A stretch of 38,740 nt of DNA from Thalassarchaeum sp002495735. Its GTDB lineage: Archaea > Thermoplasmatota > Poseidoniia > Poseidoniales > Thalassarchaeaceae. The position numbers were made by a program, and so were the translations under genes. Numbering within the stretch: the first letter of the stretch is position 1; every line of letters starts with the position of its first letter. The notes beneath the pieces were generated by a model. The model made no database searches. It had not been told where the DNA came from and was given only the letters and a program-made list of their open reading frames with translations. Below are positions 25,246 to 32,934 of the stretch, one piece after another. The stretch is from the NCBI GenBank assembly GCA_937911265.1, contig CALDRG010000096.1, positions 1 to 38,740 on the forward strand, written 5' to 3'.

Positions 25246-25253
25246 GATATACG
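25246..25253 (-). promoter_or_regulatory. TATA-like box upstream of gdhA
   Basis: The minus strand reads CGTATATC about 90-95 bases before the gdhA ATG. It would give a leader of about 65 bases that contains the self-complementary GCGCAAGCGC (25210-25201). A second AT-rich stretch, GGATATTATTCAA, lies just downstream on the same strand. Confidence 0.4.
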
Positions 25254-25284
25254 TTCCACGCAGACCCTTGGGGGCCGATAAACC

Positions 25285-26601
25285 TCATGAGAACAGATGC
25301 CTTTCGGCCAACTGCGCCACATCCGACAGATGCCCTGGTAGAGTAATCACATAGACTGCTGCCTGACTCACTTGTCGATTCCTCAGAGCCTCGGCAATCG
25401 GAGTATGTTCGCGGAACCACCGCGTGCGTCCGTCATCTCCTATGATCCTGACATCGACTTGGGACATCCGGGGTTCGGCGAGGAGTAGTTTGACGTTTGG
25501 CACGTCGATGGCGACGTATCCAGGTAGCAGACCGGCCCGGTGTGCCAGATTATCCTCAAACTGCCTGCGTGAATCCGGGTTCGTGGCAATCTCGAGCAGT
25601 CGCTCAACCTGTTGAGGAGTGAGTTCCTCTCTACGGCGACTGCAGCATACCTTCAGCAACTGTCTGTACTTCAGCCTGCGAATCATGTCCTGAGCATAAT
25701 CTCCGGCACCTCCGAGGACTTCCCATATCTCTGCGTCGACCCGGCGTTGTAGATCCAGAGATTCTGGCATCTGATCCGAGCTACGCTCTACCGCTCTGGA
25801 GAGCATAACCTCAGTCACCCTAGTGACTCTATGGAAGTAAACTGCACTGTACATTAGCGCCCTTGCCATCATCATGCCCTCAAGCGCTGGCAGACCACCT
25901 TCCTCCACGGCGATGTCGCCGCCATGCCTCTCTAGGCACATGATTAGGCGGCGGTAGTCCACGATTCCGTGGGTGACGCCTGTGAAATGCGAATCGCGGA
26001 GTAGGTAGTCCAGTTGGTCGCAGTCCACAGGCCCGTGTACCAAATGGGCTAGGGTCAGGTCCTTGTCGACGAAGTCTTCGCGGCCCTCAGTCCATGCTGT
26101 CAGCGAGCGTTCAGTACCTCCCGCACCCGGACCTCGGATTAGACCTGCAACCTCCTTCGGGTCTAGATCGTGCCTTTCGAGTATATCCGGCACCCTCTGA
26201 CGGTCTGGAACTGATGACTGCTCACCGTCGCGCAGAACATCGTACTCGCCGAGAATTATCCCTTCAGTGATTGACATGTGATCCATCCCACCGCGCTCAT
26301 GCAGGATATGCTCGAGCGTGTGTGAGTAGGGGCCGTGGCCCACATCATGGAGCATCGCTGCTGCTTGGACTGTATTGGTCTCGTGCTCATCCAAGCCCAG
26401 TGACTCAGCCATCATTCCAGCGATGTGAGACACTCCAAGGGAATGCTCGAACCTAGTATGATGAGCTCCGGGGAATACCAGATGAGCCAACCCTAGCTGC
26501 TTGATGTGACTGAGTTTATTCATCTCTGGAGTGCCAAGCAGTTCTCTTCGAACGCCGTCCAGTCTGAACTGCCCGTGAATAGCATCGTTGATGACCTTCA
26601 T
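25285..26601 (-). CDS. HD-domain phosphohydrolase (COG1078/dNTPase-like)
   Basis: The product is 438 residues from the ATG at 26601. The frame could start at 26631, but the family opening of Val-Ile-x-Asp then HG (here KVINDAIHGQF) supports the internal ATG. The metal site is clear: TRFEHSLGVSHI (H53), AAMLHDVGHGPYSH (H85, D86) and the later Asp in HLVHGPVDCDQLDYLLRDS. Members hydrolyse phosphate from nucleotides such as dNTPs. YRRLIMCLERHG and the C-terminal half follow the family layout. It lies upstream of gdhA on the same strand but is separated by 127 bases containing a likely promoter, so the two are probably independent. Confidence 0.92.
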   Translation of the reverse strand: MKVINDAIHGQFRLDGVRRELLGTPEMNKLSHIKQLGLAHLVFPGAHHTRFEHSLGVSHIAGMMAESLGLDEHETNTVQAAAMLHDVGHGPYSHTLEHILHERGGMDHMSITEGIILGEYDVLRDGEQSSVPDRQRVPDILERHDLDPKEVAGLIRGPGAGGTERSLTAWTEGREDFVDKDLTLAHLVHGPVDCDQLDYLLRDSHFTGVTHGIVDYRRLIMCLERHGGDIAVEEGGLPALEGMMMARALMYSAVYFHRVTRVTEVMLSRAVERSSDQMPESLDLQRRVDAEIWEVLGGAGDYAQDMIRRLKYRQLLKVCCSRRREELTPQQVERLLEIATNPDSRRQFEDNLAHRAGLLPGYVAIDVPNVKLLLAEPRMSQVDVRIIGDDGRTRWFREHTPIAEALRNRQVSQAAVYVITLPGHLSDVAQLAERHLFS

Positions 26602-26729
26602 GCCCGACCCTGCGGGGCTTCGACAGGACACTTAGCCTTGAAACGCACTATTGCCAGAGCAGCGGGTGGCGGCGATACTTGCTACATTTGAGAGCCGATT
26701 CGTAATCGTTGCATTTCATTTGTCTTTCA

Positions 26730-26737
26730 ATTGCAAT
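26730..26737. promoter_or_regulatory. palindrome before the RHH gene, candidate operator
   Basis: ATTGCAAT is a perfect 8-base palindrome lying 18-25 bases before the ATG at 26755, in the expected core-promoter region. RHH proteins bind short dyads and often repress themselves, so it is a candidate self-operator. An 8-base palindrome can also occur by chance. Confidence 0.25.
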
Positions 26738-26754
26738 ACAGTTAAGTGCCCCCC

Positions 26755-27153
26755 ATGGCCTGCAGGACTCAGGAGGAACCCGAAGTGGCAGGTGTCAGTC
26801 CAATGGTCTCGCTGAGAATCCCCGAGGACCACCTGCTGGAGATTGACCAGCGAGTGGGCCTCGACGGCATGCGAAATCGCTCAGACGTGATTCGGAATGC
26901 TGTCCGCAGGTACCTCGCTTCGCCTCTACCCTCGATGGGAGAGAGAGTCGAGGTTGACCTTGGTCCTGATCTGACTGTGAGGATGCGGGACTTCTGCAAA
27001 CTACGAGGCGAGTCCGTCGCTGCGGTGCTGCGGCAGGCAGCCCGCGAGCATATCACCAAGGGAACTCTGGAGAGTGCTACGGTAGACCAAGTCCTCTCCA
27101 TGCGCATGGACGAGTTGCGTGCGCGATTTGATGATGATTCGAACGCTCTATGA
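26755..27153 (+). CDS. ribbon-helix-helix regulator with two RHH-like units
   Basis: The protein is 132 residues from the ATG at 26755; a GTG three codons upstream (26746) is possible. Residues about 17-56 match an RHH unit: strand MVSLRIPEDHLLEID, then GMRNRSDVIRNAVRRYL. Residues about 66-105 look like a second unit: strand RVEVDLGPDLTVRM, then GESVAAVLRQAAREHI, with the strand-helix-helix spacing retained. RHH proteins normally dimerise to form one DNA-binding ribbon, so a tandem copy could supply both strands within one chain. The C-terminus is a charged helix (VDQVLSMRMDELRARFDDD). The gene is divergent from the HD hydrolase. Targets are unknown. Confidence 0.8.
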   Translation: MACRTQEEPEVAGVSPMVSLRIPEDHLLEIDQRVGLDGMRNRSDVIRNAVRRYLASPLPSMGERVEVDLGPDLTVRMRDFCKLRGESVAAVLRQAAREHITKGTLESATVDQVLSMRMDELRARFDDDSNAL

Positions 27154-27186
27154 GGTGAGAGATTGAGCGATGATGGGATGCACGAG

Positions 27187-27217
27187 AAAAACGCGGGGGG
27201 GCGTCGACGACGCCCCC
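27187..27217 (-). terminator. hairpin plus T-tract on the minus strand
   Basis: A perfect 9-bp stem, GGGGGCGTC (27197-27205) with GACGCCCCC (27209-27217), has a 3-base loop. On the minus strand it is followed after a few bases by TTTTT (27191-27187), the shape of an intrinsic terminator. On the plus strand no T-run follows. It would end a minus-strand transcript coming from 27220-27420. Confidence 0.4.
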
Positions 27218-27240
27218 TCGCCCAACCTGTGCTATGCGGC

Positions 27241-27348
27241 TTAGGAGGGCTGCGAGCTCGGGCTAGACTCTCTGATGCAGTCGGCTATGAGGCCCATGAT
27301 GTCCCGAGGGGCTCCAGAGGTAAGTCTCACAAGACCGATCGGGAGCAT
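27241..27348 (-). CDS. possible 35-residue peptide
   Basis: An ATG at 27348 opens a 35-codon frame ending in TAA at 27241, just upstream of the minus-strand hairpin and T-tract. The sequence (MLPIGLVRLTSGAPRDIMG, then LIADCIRESS) is amphipathic and has no relative I know. A stop lies closely upstream, so it cannot be longer. There is no clear ribosome-binding site. It is listed because the 274-base gap between the RHH gene and the next gene is otherwise unexplained. Confidence 0.2.
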   Translation of the reverse strand: MLPIGLVRLTSGAPRDIMGLIADCIRESSPSSQPS

Positions 27349-27372
27349 CTTCTCTGAGATTCAACACACACC

Positions 27373-27395
27373 GTCTCGCACATCTCGTGCGGGAC
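27373..27395. repeat. inverted repeat upstream of the receiver/kinase gene
   Basis: GTCTCGCAC (27373-27381) and GTGCGGGAC (27387-27395) form a 9-bp stem with one G-U pair and a 5-base loop. It lies 33-55 bases before the ATG at 27428. It could be an operator dyad or a leader hairpin on either strand. Confidence 0.35.
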
Positions 27396-27427
27396 ACCCC
27401 TCGATGTGGCAATCTGAACTTTGATGC

Positions 27428-30361
27428 ATGATGCTCTTATCCGGGGTCATGGGCGAGGGAATCTCCGACTGGAGTCGTTTCGAAAGGTTGACGCCGTTCA
27501 GAGTCAGAGACGTGCTTCTTGTGGCCAGTCACTTCGACCACTATCTGCTAGAGGAATCGGGGTACTTAGCGGAGATAATGCAGGAGGAGTACTCCGACCT
27601 GAACCTCTCTCAGGCACCCCGCATCATCCACAGTCCCGATGCACGTGACGCCCTCAGACTGCTAAGTACACGTGAGTTCGACCTTGTTATCACTATGGCA
27701 AGGGTGGGTGAGATGGATGTCAAGGCCTTTGGAACTGAGGCGAAGCGTGTAATCGAGGGCCTTCCTGTGGTCATGTTGAGTCACAACACGCGTGAATTAG
27801 CAACCCTCAGTGCAGGTGACGGAATCGATCGCATATTCGTGTGGACGGGCGATAGCAGGATACTGTTGTCGATCTGTAAGCTGATCGAAGACGAACGTAA
27901 TGTCGAAAATGATGTGCGAGACGGCGATGTCCAAGTCATCCTGCTGGTTGAAGACAGTCGCAGATTCTACTCCGCTTATCTCCCTCTGCTCTACACTCAG
28001 CTGGTGAATCAGACGACGCGGCTTATGGGAGAAGGAGGGAATCTGCACGAGAAGTTGCTGAGGTTGAGGGCCAGAGCCAAGATTCTACTGGCATCTGACA
28101 TGAACTCTGCCAAGTCCGTAATCGACAGATACCACAACAACATCATCGGGATCTTTACTGACGGCAAGTTCCCAAACCAAGGTGGGCAGAGGGACACAGC
28201 GGGTCTAGAGTTAGTGCGCTACGCCCAGGAAGGGCATCGCTACATGCCGATACTGTTCCAATCGAAGAATCTTGAACTAAAGGAGGATGCTGAGTCACTG
28301 GGCGTTCGCTTCCTCCACAAGGAGGACACACAGCTGTACCGGAGGATAGAGGAGTTCATGGTCGACGAGATGAATTTCGGTGACTTCGTATTCAGGATGC
28401 CTGATGGGAGCGAGGTCATTAGGGCTTCAAATCTTGAGGAATTCATACACGGGTTGGAGAACGCGCCCATCGAGTCGATAGAGTACCATGCCGGGAGGAA
28501 CCAGTTCTCACACTGGCTGAGGACGCGTTCGGAGTTCTACCTCGCGGCGGAGATGAGACCGAAGAAGATTGGTGACTTCGATAACCCCGAGGGAGTCAGG
28601 AAATATCTCGCCGATTCTGTCAGGAATCACATCATCCAGGTTCGGATGCGCACTATCAGGGACTACGACGCGAGTCGAAAGGGGGCGGGATTTCAGAGGA
28701 TCGGCAGAGGGAGCCTAGGTGGCAAGGGCAGGGGCTTGGCCTTCTTCTTCACGCGGATGCTTGACCTAGGATTGAGTGGCGCCTTCCCTGATGTTGAGTT
28801 CGTGGTCCCTAGATCAGTGGTAATTGGCACAGACGTCTTCGAGGAGTTCGTCGAGGACAATGAACTCGGTGTGTTCGCCCACGAGGACCATAGCAACGAG
28901 GAAGTCAATCAAGCATTCCTCGAAGCCGAATTCACAGACGAGATAGTCGGAAAGATATCGGTGATGCTGCAACAGACCAAGTGGCCCCTAGCCATCCGCT
29001 CGTCTAGCCTTCTTGAGGATTCCAGCCATCAGCCCTTCGCGGGAGTCTATGCGACCTACATGCTGGCTAATGACCACCCGGACTTAGAAGTCAGGCTCAG
29101 GAGGCTACTTGAGGCGATTAAGCTCGTCTATGCGTCTACTTACTACCGCGGGGCCAAGGCGTACGTCGCTGCCACGCCCAGCACCATCGAGGACGAGCGC
29201 ATGGCGGTGGTCATCCAAGATTTGGTTGGCGACGAGATCAACGGGCGCTTCTACCCAATGATATCTGGGGCCGCCAGGAGCCATAATCACTACCCAGTTG
29301 AACCTCTGATCGCCGAAGATGGTATTGCAGCCATCTGCATCGGCTTGGGTCGTCAGGTTTCGGCCGGAGGAAAGTGCCTGAGATACAGCCCTGGACAACC
29401 TCGGAGGATACATCAGTTCCACAGTAATCAAGCGATTCTGGACACCTCGCAGCGCAGCTTCTTCGCCATTCCGATGGAACAAGAGGACGGAGCGGTTCAC
29501 CCTACTGAGGAAGGCAACCTGCTGAACCTCGGTCTGGCCGAGGCCGAGGAAGACGGTTGCCTTACTCTGGTAGGTTCTACCTACGTGGTCTCGGACGACC
29601 GCATCGTCGATTCCGTGGCAGTCGATGGCGGGCCGAGGGTAGTGACCTTCGCCCCAATTCTCAAACACGGACGGTTTCCTCTGTCGGAGATTCTTAGCCA
29701 CGTGCTCAACACCTGCCAGAACTACATCGGATCGCCCGTCGAACTGGAGTTCGCGATGTCAATCGACCAGAACTCTGGAACTCAGAGGTTCGCCATCCTG
29801 CAGGTCAGGCCGATGATGGAGGAGTCCGTGGACATCGACATCGATTTGGCCGAGATTGATCGTTCCAAGGCGATGTGCATCTGTAGCCAGTCTTTGGGCA
29901 ACGGAATCATCGAGGGAATCAAGGACGTAGTGTACATCCACCCGGAGAGGCTGGACAGGATGCGTACGATGGATCTGACTGCCGAGATAGAGGCCATAGA
30001 CGCCGTCCTCAGGGCTGAGGAACGACCCTATGTGCTGATTGGCCCGGGCAGATGGGGGTCTTCGGACCCGTCACTGGGCATCCCAGTACAGTGGGACCAG
30101 ATAATGGGCTCTAGGACGATTGTTGAAGTACCGATGACGGACATCCACGTTGAGCCCTCACAGGGGACTCATTTCTTCCAGAACATCATCACCTTCAACA
30201 TTGGTTACCTAACGATAGGTGCCGATGATTTCGTCGACTGGGAGTGGTTGGACTCCATCGAGGCATCGACCGAATCCGGAGCTCTCCGTCATGTCAGTCT
30301 CGATGAACCGATAAAGGTGATTCTAGACAGCCGCGATTCCGAGGCCATCATAACCAAGTGA
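27428..30361 (+). CDS. receiver domains plus PEP-synthase-like ATP-grasp domain protein
   Basis: The protein has 977 residues. Residues about 27-160 form a receiver-like fold (DVLLVASHFD; FDLVITMARVGEMD) without the acidic pair or acceptor Asp, so it is a pseudo-receiver. Residues about 168-312 are a second receiver with its key residues: VILLVEDS (E175, D176), GIFTDGKFP (D245) and FLHKED (K298), plus an insertion near 195-220. From about 428 comes a PEP/pyruvate-binding ATP-grasp domain of the PEP synthase/PPDK type, with GSLGGKGRGLAFF (K433) and PLAIRSSSLLEDS (R524). LQVRPMMEE near 800 matches the end of that domain. The C-terminus (PYVLIGPGRWGSSDPSLG) is conserved-looking, but no phosphohistidine swivel or PEP-binding barrel is seen. 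It may phosphorylate or sense something other than pyruvate. ATGs at 27428, 27431 and 27449 are possible starts. Confidence 0.85.
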   Translation: MMLLSGVMGEGISDWSRFERLTPFRVRDVLLVASHFDHYLLEESGYLAEIMQEEYSDLNLSQAPRIIHSPDARDALRLLSTREFDLVITMARVGEMDVKAFGTEAKRVIEGLPVVMLSHNTRELATLSAGDGIDRIFVWTGDSRILLSICKLIEDERNVENDVRDGDVQVILLVEDSRRFYSAYLPLLYTQLVNQTTRLMGEGGNLHEKLLRLRARAKILLASDMNSAKSVIDRYHNNIIGIFTDGKFPNQGGQRDTAGLELVRYAQEGHRYMPILFQSKNLELKEDAESLGVRFLHKEDTQLYRRIEEFMVDEMNFGDFVFRMPDGSEVIRASNLEEFIHGLENAPIESIEYHAGRNQFSHWLRTRSEFYLAAEMRPKKIGDFDNPEGVRKYLADSVRNHIIQVRMRTIRDYDASRKGAGFQRIGRGSLGGKGRGLAFFFTRMLDLGLSGAFPDVEFVVPRSVVIGTDVFEEFVEDNELGVFAHEDHSNEEVNQAFLEAEFTDEIVGKISVMLQQTKWPLAIRSSSLLEDSSHQPFAGVYATYMLANDHPDLEVRLRRLLEAIKLVYASTYYRGAKAYVAATPSTIEDERMAVVIQDLVGDEINGRFYPMISGAARSHNHYPVEPLIAEDGIAAICIGLGRQVSAGGKCLRYSPGQPRRIHQFHSNQAILDTSQRSFFAIPMEQEDGAVHPTEEGNLLNLGLAEAEEDGCLTLVGSTYVVSDDRIVDSVAVDGGPRVVTFAPILKHGRFPLSEILSHVLNTCQNYIGSPVELEFAMSIDQNSGTQRFAILQVRPMMEESVDIDIDLAEIDRSKAMCICSQSLGNGIIEGIKDVVYIHPERLDRMRTMDLTAEIEAIDAVLRAEERPYVLIGPGRWGSSDPSLGIPVQWDQIMGSRTIVEVPMTDIHVEPSQGTHFFQNIITFNIGYLTIGADDFVDWEWLDSIEASTESGALRHVSLDEPIKVILDSRDSEAIITK

Positions 30362-32421
30362 TGGCCAATCTTCTTGGTCGGTCTATTGTCAGGACTGCTT
30401 CCATGAGGGCAGATGAGGGGGTTGCTTCGTCTATTTTCTTCGCTCATGAATCCGTGAGGGAATCTCAACAAGAGATGATCGTTGATGGGATTTCTGCACT
30501 CAAAGAGAAGCGTTTCTTACTGGCTGCGGCACCTACTGGAATTGGAAAGACTGCGGCCGCATTGGCTTCCGCGCTTGAGGTTTCAAAAAATACTCACGAT
30601 TTTCCGTATGAACCAAAAATTATCTTCATGACGGGTAGACAATCACAGCACAAAATAGTTGTAGACACGGTTCGACAAATCAACTCCAAAATCCCCGATG
30701 GTTTTCCGAAGATTAAGCTGATCGACATCATCGGCAGAGAAAGTATGTGCGAACATATAGACAGGTCTACTGGAAAGTGCTCGTGCGAAGAAGACATTGT
30801 AGAGGAATCAAGGAAGAATCGTAGATCGGATTTACGAGAAAAGATGCTTGAGGAGCCTCGGCATGTCGGATGGGGTATTGAGTATGGGCGGCAACGAAAA
30901 ATCTGCGCATGGGCAACTGCCAGATCTGCAGTAAAGCATGCAGATATTCTAGTGTGCGATTATAATCATGTATTCATCGAAGAAGTGCGAGAAAGTTCTC
31001 TGCCAGTTATGGGGATTGAGCTTGAGAATTCCATATTGATTGTAGACGAAGCCCATAATCTCCCAGACAGAATCAGAAAGGGACTGGAGAGGAGAGTTAC
31101 CAACCATGTATTTCGCAGGGCATTATCCGATGTTCAGGAGTACAAAGGGAACCTCGAGAAAAGTGCTCGACAGTTGGACACACATGAAATTCATGGATTA
31201 GAAGATGTTAAAATCTTGGAGAAACAAGTAGACGCACTCAGTAAAGATCAAGGTTTGAAGAAGTGGTTTTCGGAAAAACAGGAAGAATTGGAGAATTCCG
31301 GGAAGGACGACAGTAGGGTAGAGACGGCAGAATTTCTTGACATCGTCTCTAGAACAATAGAAGGTATTACAAATGGAAATGAGGCATTGGGAGACCCCCT
31401 CATCAAGAGCATGTGTAATTCACTTCAACAGGTAAGGATTGAGGGAGATGAGTCATTAGAAACTGAAGATGAAGATAAGAATGACTGCCTAAGATTAGCA
31501 GAAATTCTACGAATATGCATGAAATATAGAAATGACCCTGCACTTGCCCTTGTTTTCGATACTATTGGAGATGAGAGGAGAATAACAAGTCACTTACTCG
31601 ATCCTGGAGTGGTTGGCGGGCCAATATTCGAGAAAACGTCTGGTTCGATATTGATGTCGGGAACGCTATTTCCTCCTTCCATGTATTCGGACATACTGGG
31701 ATTACCAGAAAATCGAGCGGATGGAGTTGAATACAAATCAGGGTTTCCTCCGGGAAATAGGCCAATCCTGATTGCAAGTGATGTAACAAGTAAGTTCTCA
31801 GAAAGAGAATCAAGTTACTCAACAATAAGAGATCATATTAGTTCTGTACTCGAAAAGACTCCTGGTAATGTTGCTATTTTTGCTCCAAGTTATGTTATGA
31901 TGGATAGAATAGATTCGGATATTTCCTATTCATTTGGGAAGAGGATAGAAAGAGAGTCTAGAGGTATGCCAAAGAACTTGGTTGAACGGATGATAAATAG
32001 GTTGTATGAAAGGAAATCGATGGGAGCCAGTACAGCACTATTGGGAGTTCTGAGAGGTAAGTTCTCTGAAGGAATAGATTATTCAGAAAATGTCCTTGAC
32101 GCTGTAGTTTGCGTGGGCCTACCTTTGCCTCCGCCGAGCGCTAGGCAAGAAGCTTTGTTGGATTACTACACGAAACGATTCCGTAGCAGATCAAAAGCCT
32201 GGAAGTACGCTAGCCTACAACCGGCTGTAAACAGTATCCTACAGGCACTAGGAAGGCCGATTCGGAAAGCCGAAGACAGGGCAATTATTATCCTACTTGA
32301 GAAACGCCTATTGGAACGGAAAAATAAGAATTGTATGCCCATCAAATCAATGCAAATAATACAATCTTCTAGTCCATCTAGAACTTCCAAACTAGTAGAG
32401 AGATTCTTTGAGATGAATTGA
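30361..32421 (+). CDS. XPD/Rad3-type iron-sulfur superfamily 2 DNA helicase
   Basis: The protein has 686 residues from the ATG at 30361, or 687 from the GTG at 30358. Motifs are AAAPTGIGKTAAAL (Walker A, about 56-69), CEHIDRSTGKCSC..KICAW (four Cys near 131, 141, 143 and 183, the FeS-cluster layout), LIVDEAHNLPD (DEAH, about 228-237), ILMSGTLFPP, LLGVLRGKFSEGIDY and QALGRPIRKAEDRA (motif VI). Such enzymes unwind DNA 5'-3' in repair or related work. The ATG overlaps the stop of the receiver/kinase gene (TGATG), so translation is coupled. The gene is much AT-richer than its neighbours: a 60-base line at 31801 has 19 G+C, against 31 at 29641. It may be a recent arrival, yet it sits in a tight gene pair. 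Confidence 0.92.
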   Translation: MANLLGRSIVRTASMRADEGVASSIFFAHESVRESQQEMIVDGISALKEKRFLLAAAPTGIGKTAAALASALEVSKNTHDFPYEPKIIFMTGRQSQHKIVVDTVRQINSKIPDGFPKIKLIDIIGRESMCEHIDRSTGKCSCEEDIVEESRKNRRSDLREKMLEEPRHVGWGIEYGRQRKICAWATARSAVKHADILVCDYNHVFIEEVRESSLPVMGIELENSILIVDEAHNLPDRIRKGLERRVTNHVFRRALSDVQEYKGNLEKSARQLDTHEIHGLEDVKILEKQVDALSKDQGLKKWFSEKQEELENSGKDDSRVETAEFLDIVSRTIEGITNGNEALGDPLIKSMCNSLQQVRIEGDESLETEDEDKNDCLRLAEILRICMKYRNDPALALVFDTIGDERRITSHLLDPGVVGGPIFEKTSGSILMSGTLFPPSMYSDILGLPENRADGVEYKSGFPPGNRPILIASDVTSKFSERESSYSTIRDHISSVLEKTPGNVAIFAPSYVMMDRIDSDISYSFGKRIERESRGMPKNLVERMINRLYERKSMGASTALLGVLRGKFSEGIDYSENVLDAVVCVGLPLPPPSARQEALLDYYTKRFRSRSKAWKYASLQPAVNSILQALGRPIRKAEDRAIIILLEKRLLERKNKNCMPIKSMQIIQSSSPSRTSKLVERFFEMN

Positions 32422-32463
32422 GCAATGGGTTCATCCGAGTGCGTCCTCTCGTAATGATTCAAC

Positions 32464-32934
32464 ATGCCATGGTCGAAGGTACAGATAGAGATGCTCGGCC
32501 CCAGCGGGCACACCCCGGACCCGCTTGGCATCGCGACCTCGGGACTTGATGTCGGAGCTGAGCAGATGCACGAGGAGTTTCTCGCTGATTTACCCCATCT
32601 AGACGAGGTTCGCAGTGGGCATGCCAGAGTTGTCTCCGACATCTCCGAGCCAATCGAGACGGCCAAGTCTCTAGCTAGGGATATTCAGCCGCTCGATGAG
32701 ATGCTGGCAGAGCTAGGCGGCTCTTTGAGCGCTGACAGAATCAGCATCCCCCTACCTTCGGTCATTCCCGACGGCCTAGTAGTAGAGAGACTTGCGAGCG
32801 AACAGGGAGAGTTAGTACGGCTCATCGCACCAGAGCGTTTCGGTGGAATCATGAGGCAGTTCACCCTGCCTGAAGACAGGGTCCTAACTAGGGCCGTTTG
32901 GTCTGAAGGCGAGTTGAATCTGGAAATCATCTGA
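32464..32934 (+). CDS. small protein with HSP20-like C-terminal half (tentative)
   Basis: The product has 156 residues. The second half, from SIPLPSVIPDGLVVERLASE to RFGGIMRQFTLPEDRVLTRAVWSEGELNLEI, follows the strand pattern of an alpha-crystallin/HSP20 domain (R-x-G-x-F-x-R-x-F-x-LP, then a turn and G-x-L-x-I). The first half, with LGPSGHTPDPLGIATSG and an amphipathic helix, is unassigned. There is no C-terminal I-x-I extension. It could be a chaperone-like subunit or an unrelated beta-sandwich. Base composition returns to the local norm after the AT-rich helicase gene, 42 bases upstream. Its stop overlaps the convergent giant gene by eight bases. Confidence 0.65.
   Translation: MPWSKVQIEMLGPSGHTPDPLGIATSGLDVGAEQMHEEFLADLPHLDEVRSGHARVVSDISEPIETAKSLARDIQPLDEMLAELGGSLSADRISIPLPSVIPDGLVVERLASEQGELVRLIAPERFGGIMRQFTLPEDRVLTRAVWSEGELNLEII

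Noticed and set aside
25285..25330. tRNA-like stretch on the minus strand (GGATGTGGCGCAGTTGG then GGCATCTG)
   Set aside because: It resembles a tRNA 5' half, but no anticodon arm, T arm or acceptor partner follows, and the bases encode the C-terminus of the HD protein.
27163..27357. plus-strand frame of 64 codons between the RHH and receiver/kinase genes
   Set aside because: It starts with TTG, runs through the hairpin, is Arg/Gly-rich in a way expected from GC-rich noncoding DNA, and has no ribosome-binding site.
30361..32421. reading the helicase as DinG or a CRISPR-associated helicase
   Set aside because: There is no exonuclease domain and no Cas gene nearby; the four-cysteine FeS layout and motifs suit the general XPD/Rad3 group, and a finer call cannot be made by eye.
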